Virus record (IMG/VR): IMGVR_UViG_3300031525_000025
Coordinates: 1 to 30,680 of that record
Reading direction: 5' to 3' (one strand)
From: a virus
Length of the DNA stretch: 30,680 nt
Numbering within the stretch: position 1 is the stretch's first letter; each line of letters opens with the position of its first letter. Positions 27,240-30,680 of this stretch are shown here, one piece after another. The position numbers were made by a program, and so were the translations under genes. The notes under the pieces are model-generated. The model did no database searches. It was not told the DNA's origin and saw nothing but the letters and a program-made list of their open reading frames with translations.

Positions 27240-27646
27240 CGGGACCCCCGAGAAATAGGTTTCGACAAGCGTTTTTCTTCGAGCACCTGTAAAAGTGCCA
27301 GCGCCCGCCACGCCAGGGCTTGCGCGTCCTCGTATTCCATGGTGGCCGCGTCCAGAGTGTCGTAATCGAGCAAATGTCGCGCGATACAATCCGCATGGTC
27401 GGGTGACTTATCGCGGGACCAGTGCAACGGCTCGCCAGGATTATGCTTATCGTTACCGCGTTTGGACACCCGGGCCACCGCGGCGAGCGCCAGCGGGAAG
27501 TAGTTCATCACGCCGGAGAAGATCGGGATTTGCTTACGGGCTTCGGAGTCGGTGGGGAGGACGGGGGCATCGCGACGTTCCAACTCACAAAACAACTCAT
27601 ACTTCGGGTCACGTTGTATGGCGGCGGGTCGGATGACGGTGCTCAT
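27236..27646 (-). CDS. MazZ-like dATP/dGTP pyrophosphohydrolase (DUF5664-like)
   Basis: 136 residues from ATG 27646, which overlaps the upstream stop (ATGA). The conserved core reads IFSGVMNYFPLALAAVARVS, then GNDKHNPGEPLHWSRDKSPDHADCIARHLLD and ALAWRALALLQVLEEK. HNPGEPLHW is the hallmark I associate with the dATP/dGTP diphosphohydrolase family (MazG-like fold) found in many phages and as MazZ in phages whose DNA carries 2-aminoadenine. The enzyme splits dATP or dGTP to the monophosphate. Alone it does not prove base Z; PurZ and DatZ would have to be found elsewhere. The neighbouring deoxyribonucleotidase could act next on its product. Confidence 0.8.
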   Translation of the reverse strand: MSTVIRPAAIQRDPKYELFCELERRDAPVLPTDSEARKQIPIFSGVMNYFPLALAAVARVSKRGNDKHNPGEPLHWSRDKSPDHADCIARHLLDYDTLDAATMEYEDAQALAWRALALLQVLEEKRLSKPISRGSR

Positions 27647-27759
27647 AACCATACCGCGGATACGACCGAATAGACCAGCCACAACCAGTCGGCCGCGAGA
27701 ATCCCCACCAAACAGAAGAACACGCCATCCGCGATATCCGCGATTTCCTGTTCACTCAT
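27643..27759 (-). CDS. 38-residue membrane protein
   Basis: ATG 27759 reads MSEQEIADIADGVFFCLVG then ILAADWLWLVYSVVSAVWL. One or two membrane helices make up nearly the whole protein. It starts two bases after the polymerase stop with GAGGA 6-10 nt upstream, and its own stop overlaps the MazZ-like ATG. The tight packing on both sides supports it as a true gene. A GACTGCCCC element lies 18 nt before the start, inside the end of the polymerase gene. Confidence 0.65.
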   Translation of the reverse strand: MSEQEIADIADGVFFCLVGILAADWLWLVYSVVSAVWL

Positions 27760-27761
27760 GC

Positions 27762-29777
27762 TTATTCCTCAATTACTGGGGCAGTCCACGGGATTAGCCG
27801 ACCGTCGGTCCCATACACGGGTTCGGCCTTTTTGGACCACACCGACATCAACTGTGGGGTAAGCCGAACCGGCACGCGCCCGAGGTATACATTCGCCCCC
27901 GCCATCATAACCCTTCCGAGTTCCACCGCGGCTTCGGGGGCAACTGCTTCGGCGCTTTCGATAATCAGCTCATCATGAACAAACGCCACCACCCGAGAGC
28001 CGTACAGCGCGGACCCCGGTTCGACGTAACACGCGCGCGTCACGCGCCACAACGCCTCCTTGGCCGCGTCCGCACCCAGCCCTTGGAACCGCCCGTTGCA
28101 CAAGGCGGAGTACCGCGAGCCGCCGCGCAACCGCTTGGTGAACAAGTGGATTTCAGTCCCTAACTTGTCCGGGTTGTTCGTGGCCATCGAAGCGAGGCGG
28201 AAGAACTCGTTCATCTCCGGGAAGCGCTGGAGCCACCGGGCTTTGTACTGCCGGGCTTCCTCGATGGTAATGTGCACACCATAGGACGCCTTGGCGTATA
28301 GGGCGAACTTCTCCGCGCCGAGACCCCCCGGCAAACCGAAGTTCAACGCCTTCGCGCGCTGACGCCACTCCTTCATTTCCGGGTCGTGCGCCTTGTGTCG
28401 AGCGAGCGCGTCGTCGTACGTGACACCCATCAGGTCGGCCGCCATGGCCAGGTGGACGTCTTGGCCGGCGTTGAGCGTGTCCGCCAAGTGCGACCACCCT
28501 ATGACCTCGAGACACCACGCGGCGAGCGTGTGGAGCTCCAAGCCCTCGAAGTCCGCTTGCGCGAACACGGTCCCCTGGCGCGGACGGAAAGCCTCGCGGA
28601 TGCCGTGGCCGCGGTTGATCGCTTGGATGTTCGGCTTCGTCGCGCGCGTGCGACCGGTCTCGGCCAAGCCGTAACGGGGTTGAATCGGTACGTCGCAACC
28701 CGCGCGGAGCATTTCGATGTCGTTGGACAAGGTTTTTCGCACCCTTTGAAATCGGGAGTACTTGCACACCGCGTCCGCGGCGTCGCTCAAGTTGTCCAGG
28801 TCCCCGTCTTCCTCCGGATCGAACCGCGCGCACGCCTCAGCGGATAGCGACACCGCGCCCTTCTTGGTCGCCATCGTCGGCACGCCCGCTTCTTCGCATG
28901 CCCGGATCATCCACTCGCGGGCTACGGCAATGGTGGCGGACCCGTCTGGCTTGACGATACCCAATTGCTGCAACTCGAACGTGAGCCCCGCGAACTCCGC
29001 CTCGAGCACGACGGCGAGCTTTTCGACGGCGTCGGCGTCGGTGTACAAACCCCAGCACGACGACAAGTGCAGCGCGAACGCGGCACGCGCCTGGCGGAAT
29101 TGATCCGAGTACAAGTCCGCGTAAAAAGTGCCGGCGCTGTCTTGCGCGTCTTTGAGCTGGTACGTGTTCGTCGCGTCAGCCAACGCGTACTCGGTAGCTT
29201 CCGATACCGTCGACGCCAAAAGCCCCGCGCGGTCTTCGTCGGTCGGTATGGCGATCGCCCATTCGGGCCACCGAGCGGCGCGACCGTCCGCCATGAAGTG
29301 CATTGCATACTCCGGCCACTCTTCGACATTCGGCACTTGATCGAAACACCGGTAAAAAAGCCGCCACCCCTCCTTTTTGAGGTTACGGCCAAAGTGCCGG
29401 CGAATGCAATCCGCCAAGGAGTATTTGACCGGCAGCCATTCGTCCCCTACCTGTTCCCGGCGAAAAGTGCCAACCGCGATGCGCAACAGCTGTTCGCGCA
29501 GCATCGTGTCCGTAATCTCGTCCCGGTCGTACTTCGCGAAGATGAGCGGGAGCAGGTCCGGCCACTGCGCCGCGATAACCCCCATATCGTAGGCCACATT
29601 GTGACCGACTAGCGTGTCCGACCCGCGAAGCCACCCTTCAACCGTTGCCCGCGCACGGTCCCGGTGGAGGATTTGCGGCGAGCCGCCGTCGACGGACCAT
29701 TGTACGCACACCAGCGGGGGCGCCATACAGCCCGGCTCGATGAGCCAAGTCTCGGAGTCGAACGAGATTACGGACAA
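27762..29777 (-). CDS. DNA polymerase I-type (family A) with 3'-5' exonuclease domain
   Basis: 671 residues from TTG 29777, chosen because GGAGG lies 5 nt upstream; no ATG or GTG is available in the true frame. Exonuclease: SFDSET (Asp7, Glu9), TLVGHNVAYDMGVIA and YALADATNTYQL, the DEDD set. Polymerase: motif A FAQADFEGLELHTLA, motif B RQRAKALNFGLPGGLG, motif C VAFVHDELIIE. The segment GLAETGRTRATKPNIQAINR before motif A is the usual TGR-type DNA-binding loop. Motif B has Pro-Gly where Pol I has Ile-Tyr, a variant I recall from some phage enzymes. There is no 5'-3' nuclease domain. It replicates the phage genome. A terminator-like hairpin lies just upstream, so expression may depend on read-through. 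Confidence 0.92.
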   Translation of the reverse strand: MSVISFDSETWLIEPGCMAPPLVCVQWSVDGGSPQILHRDRARATVEGWLRGSDTLVGHNVAYDMGVIAAQWPDLLPLIFAKYDRDEITDTMLREQLLRIAVGTFRREQVGDEWLPVKYSLADCIRRHFGRNLKKEGWRLFYRCFDQVPNVEEWPEYAMHFMADGRAARWPEWAIAIPTDEDRAGLLASTVSEATEYALADATNTYQLKDAQDSAGTFYADLYSDQFRQARAAFALHLSSCWGLYTDADAVEKLAVVLEAEFAGLTFELQQLGIVKPDGSATIAVAREWMIRACEEAGVPTMATKKGAVSLSAEACARFDPEEDGDLDNLSDAADAVCKYSRFQRVRKTLSNDIEMLRAGCDVPIQPRYGLAETGRTRATKPNIQAINRGHGIREAFRPRQGTVFAQADFEGLELHTLAAWCLEVIGWSHLADTLNAGQDVHLAMAADLMGVTYDDALARHKAHDPEMKEWRQRAKALNFGLPGGLGAEKFALYAKASYGVHITIEEARQYKARWLQRFPEMNEFFRLASMATNNPDKLGTEIHLFTKRLRGGSRYSALCNGRFQGLGADAAKEALWRVTRACYVEPGSALYGSRVVAFVHDELIIESAEAVAPEAAVELGRVMMAGANVYLGRVPVRLTPQLMSVWSKKAEPVYGTDGRLIPWTAPVIEE
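27778..27786 (-). promoter_or_regulatory. GACTGCCCC element, copy 3
   Basis: GACTGCCCC then AGTAAT, 18 nt before the 27759 start. This copy codes for part of the polymerase C-terminus (WTAPVI), so coding and signal coincide. Confidence 0.45.
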
Positions 29778-29792
29778 GGGCGCCTCCAAGTG

Positions 29793-29825
29793 AAAAGGGC
29801 GACCCCCTTTCGAAGGCCGCCCTTT
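29793..29825 (-). terminator. Terminator-like hairpin between two replication genes
   Basis: Minus strand: AAAGGGCGGCC, a 10-base loop, GGTCGCCCTTT and one more T, i.e. an 11-bp stem with one mismatch and a short U-run. It begins 18 bases after the stop of the 30412 gene and ends 15 bases before the polymerase TTG. The A-run on the far side makes it work in both directions in principle. The U-run is short, so it may weaken and not stop transcription. Confidence 0.6.
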
Positions 29826-29842
29826 CTCATTACGGTACGGAG

Positions 29843-30412
29843 TTACTGCGCCGCCATCGCGTCCGCTTCCGAGAGCGCTTCCGCGGTCGGGGCGAAGGTG
29901 TGGAGGGTGAAGTCTCCCTTGTCGTGCATCGGCACTTGCGAGGGCGCGAAGCCCTTCTTGCGCTTCAGCGACGTCTGAAGATGAACCTCCGACCCCGCGA
30001 GGCAATTCTCGTTCGCGGCCTTGTTGAGCCAAGTGTCCTGATTCGGCTTGATTTCCTTCGCGATGTAAGCCGCGTGCTTGACCGAGTCAAGACCGAGCGC
30101 GGCGTACAAAAACGCGATGCAAGAGGGGTAAGCGGTACCGGGCTCTTTCAAGCTTTGGTACCAAGAGTACTTGCCGCCCACGCGAACCGTATCGGGCAAG
30201 TTCGAAGAGAGCACGGACAATTCCGCAATGAAGGCGCGGTCGCCGGTGCGAGTGGTGACACCTTTCGTAGCGTCGATGCGCAGACGTCCGATGAAGTTGA
30301 TCGGGAAATTCGGGTACTTCAGGGACGGCTCCATCCCGTCCGAACCTTTGAAGTACAAGACGTTCCGGGTGGGAGCGTGATTTCCGAGGAGCGTGTTATT
30401 CGGTAGGGTCAT
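29843..30412 (-). CDS. Replication-associated protein, possibly single-strand DNA binding
   Basis: 189 residues from ATG 30412, with a purine-rich AGAAAG site upstream. The middle reads NFIGRLRIDATKGVTTRTGDRAFIAELSVLSS then VRVGGKYSWYQSLKEPGTAYPSCIAFLYAALG. This beta-barrel-like pattern (extended strands with VxxGxxxSWxxSL) occurs in phage proteins next to family A polymerases that are thought to be OB-fold or SSB-like. The C-terminus is acidic (AEALSEADAMAAQ), as in many SSBs. It is followed by the terminator-like hairpin and the polymerase. Assignment by context and pattern only. Confidence 0.5.
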   Translation of the reverse strand: MTLPNNTLLGNHAPTRNVLYFKGSDGMEPSLKYPNFPINFIGRLRIDATKGVTTRTGDRAFIAELSVLSSNLPDTVRVGGKYSWYQSLKEPGTAYPSCIAFLYAALGLDSVKHAAYIAKEIKPNQDTWLNKAANENCLAGSEVHLQTSLKRKKGFAPSQVPMHDKGDFTLHTFAPTAEALSEADAMAAQ

Positions 30413-30620
30413 TGTTTTCTTTCTGCGTGAGGTTAGGGGTGGGTACGACTTCGTTAGTGTAGGCGTCAAAAGCGGCGCCCGCACCGGAGAGTCTACGTTC
30501 GGCTGAGTCGCGAGTCAAGCGCCCGCGGGTAGTGACCCACTGCTTGGCAAGCGCATGATAGGGCGACGACGGATTGCGGGCTTGAGCTTCCAGGTACTGA
30601 TTGAACGAGATTTGTTGCAT
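30396..30620 (-). CDS. Small hypothetical protein upstream of the SSB-like gene
   Basis: 74 residues from ATG 30620: MQQISFNQYLEAQARNPSSP, then YHALAKQWVTTRGRLTRDSAERRLSGAGAAFDAYTNE and an acidic tail. The frame is open to the window edge and an ATG at 30674 exists, so a longer protein is possible; the shorter one is preferred because the GACTGCCCC element lies 13 nt before it. It overlaps the next gene by 17 bases. No family recognised. Confidence 0.55.
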   Translation of the reverse strand: MQQISFNQYLEAQARNPSSPYHALAKQWVTTRGRLTRDSAERRLSGAGAAFDAYTNEVVPTPNLTQKENNDPTE

Positions 30621-30633
30621 TGGTCTAATTACC

Positions 30634-30642
30634 GGGGCAGTC
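30634..30642 (-). promoter_or_regulatory. GACTGCCCC element, copy 4
   Basis: GACTGCCCC followed by GGTAATT, 13 nt before ATG 30620 and preceded by AATTACCAC. Upstream similarity to copies 2 and 3 (AAT-C-CC) extends the match beyond the core. Confidence 0.5.
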
Positions 30643-30656
30643 GTGGTAATTCGAAC

Positions 30657-30675
30657 CATGCTTATCCGGTTCATG
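30657..30675 (-). repeat. CATGAACCGGATAAGCATG, copy 2
   Basis: A 19-bp element one mismatch from 20979-20997; here it lies just upstream of the fourth GACTGCCCC element. The part AACCGGATAAGCATGG also occurs on the plus strand at 18598-18613. Confidence 0.45.
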
Positions 30676-30680
30676 GTCCA

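Noticed and set aside
1-30680. tRNA genes, integrase, att sites, insertion sequences
   Set aside because: None could be recognised by eye. A tRNA scan and an att-site search in the full genome would be needed to exclude them.

Overview
The window is part of the genome of a tailed bacteriophage with a contractile tail (a myovirus-type member of the Caudoviricetes). Evidence is a tail sheath, a tail tube, a G/GT-type tail assembly chaperone with a -1 slippery site, a tape measure protein, an HK97-fold capsid set, a large terminase and a family A DNA polymerase. No integrase, excisionase or lysogeny repressor is seen, so a lytic life style is likely. The DNA is visibly GC-rich and codons favour G/C at the third position. 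Good Shine-Dalgarno sites occur (one is the near-perfect AAGGAGGTGAT). Several predicted lipoproteins with a lipobox hint at a Gram-negative host, but the host cannot be named from the sequence.

Layout. 1-3871 (minus): tape measure (cut by the window edge), chaperone pair, tail tube, sheath. A short divergent control region lies at 3872-3912. 3913-10738 (plus): prohead protease/scaffold, decoration protein, major capsid protein, a run of small virion proteins, head-tail connector, tail completion protein, a small HExxH metalloprotein and a neck protein. 10746-17760 (plus): tailspike, a lipoprotein with a fibre-like body, small membrane proteins, a matrixin-like metalloprotease lipoprotein, further lipoproteins, a papain-like protease and a glycoside-hydrolase-like protein; this is probably the host-contact and lysis module. 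17757-20192 (minus): compact accessory genes, two or three with zinc-ribbon cysteines, separated by tiny coupled reading frames and repeated ribosome-binding cassettes. 20301-20657 (plus): a lone zinc-finger-like gene. 20647-30620 (minus): an alanine-rich repeat protein, large terminase, a phage sigma factor, metallophosphoesterase, DNA methyltransferase, deoxyribonucleotidase, MazZ-like nucleotide pyrophosphohydrolase, DNA polymerase and two replication-associated proteins. Most genes here overlap by ATGA or GTGA and look translationally coupled.

How it may work together. The polymerase, pool-editing enzymes and methyltransferase copy and possibly modify the genome. The sigma factor could redirect host RNA polymerase. 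Two repeated elements are candidate promoters for it: GACTGCCCC followed by a -10-like box (four copies, all minus strand, 13-18 nt before start codons), and TAAACT placed 5-6 nt before GTG starts of virion genes, which would give leaderless messages. One TAAACT lies inside the protease gene and would release the scaffold as a separate protein. The portal and small terminase genes are not in the window.
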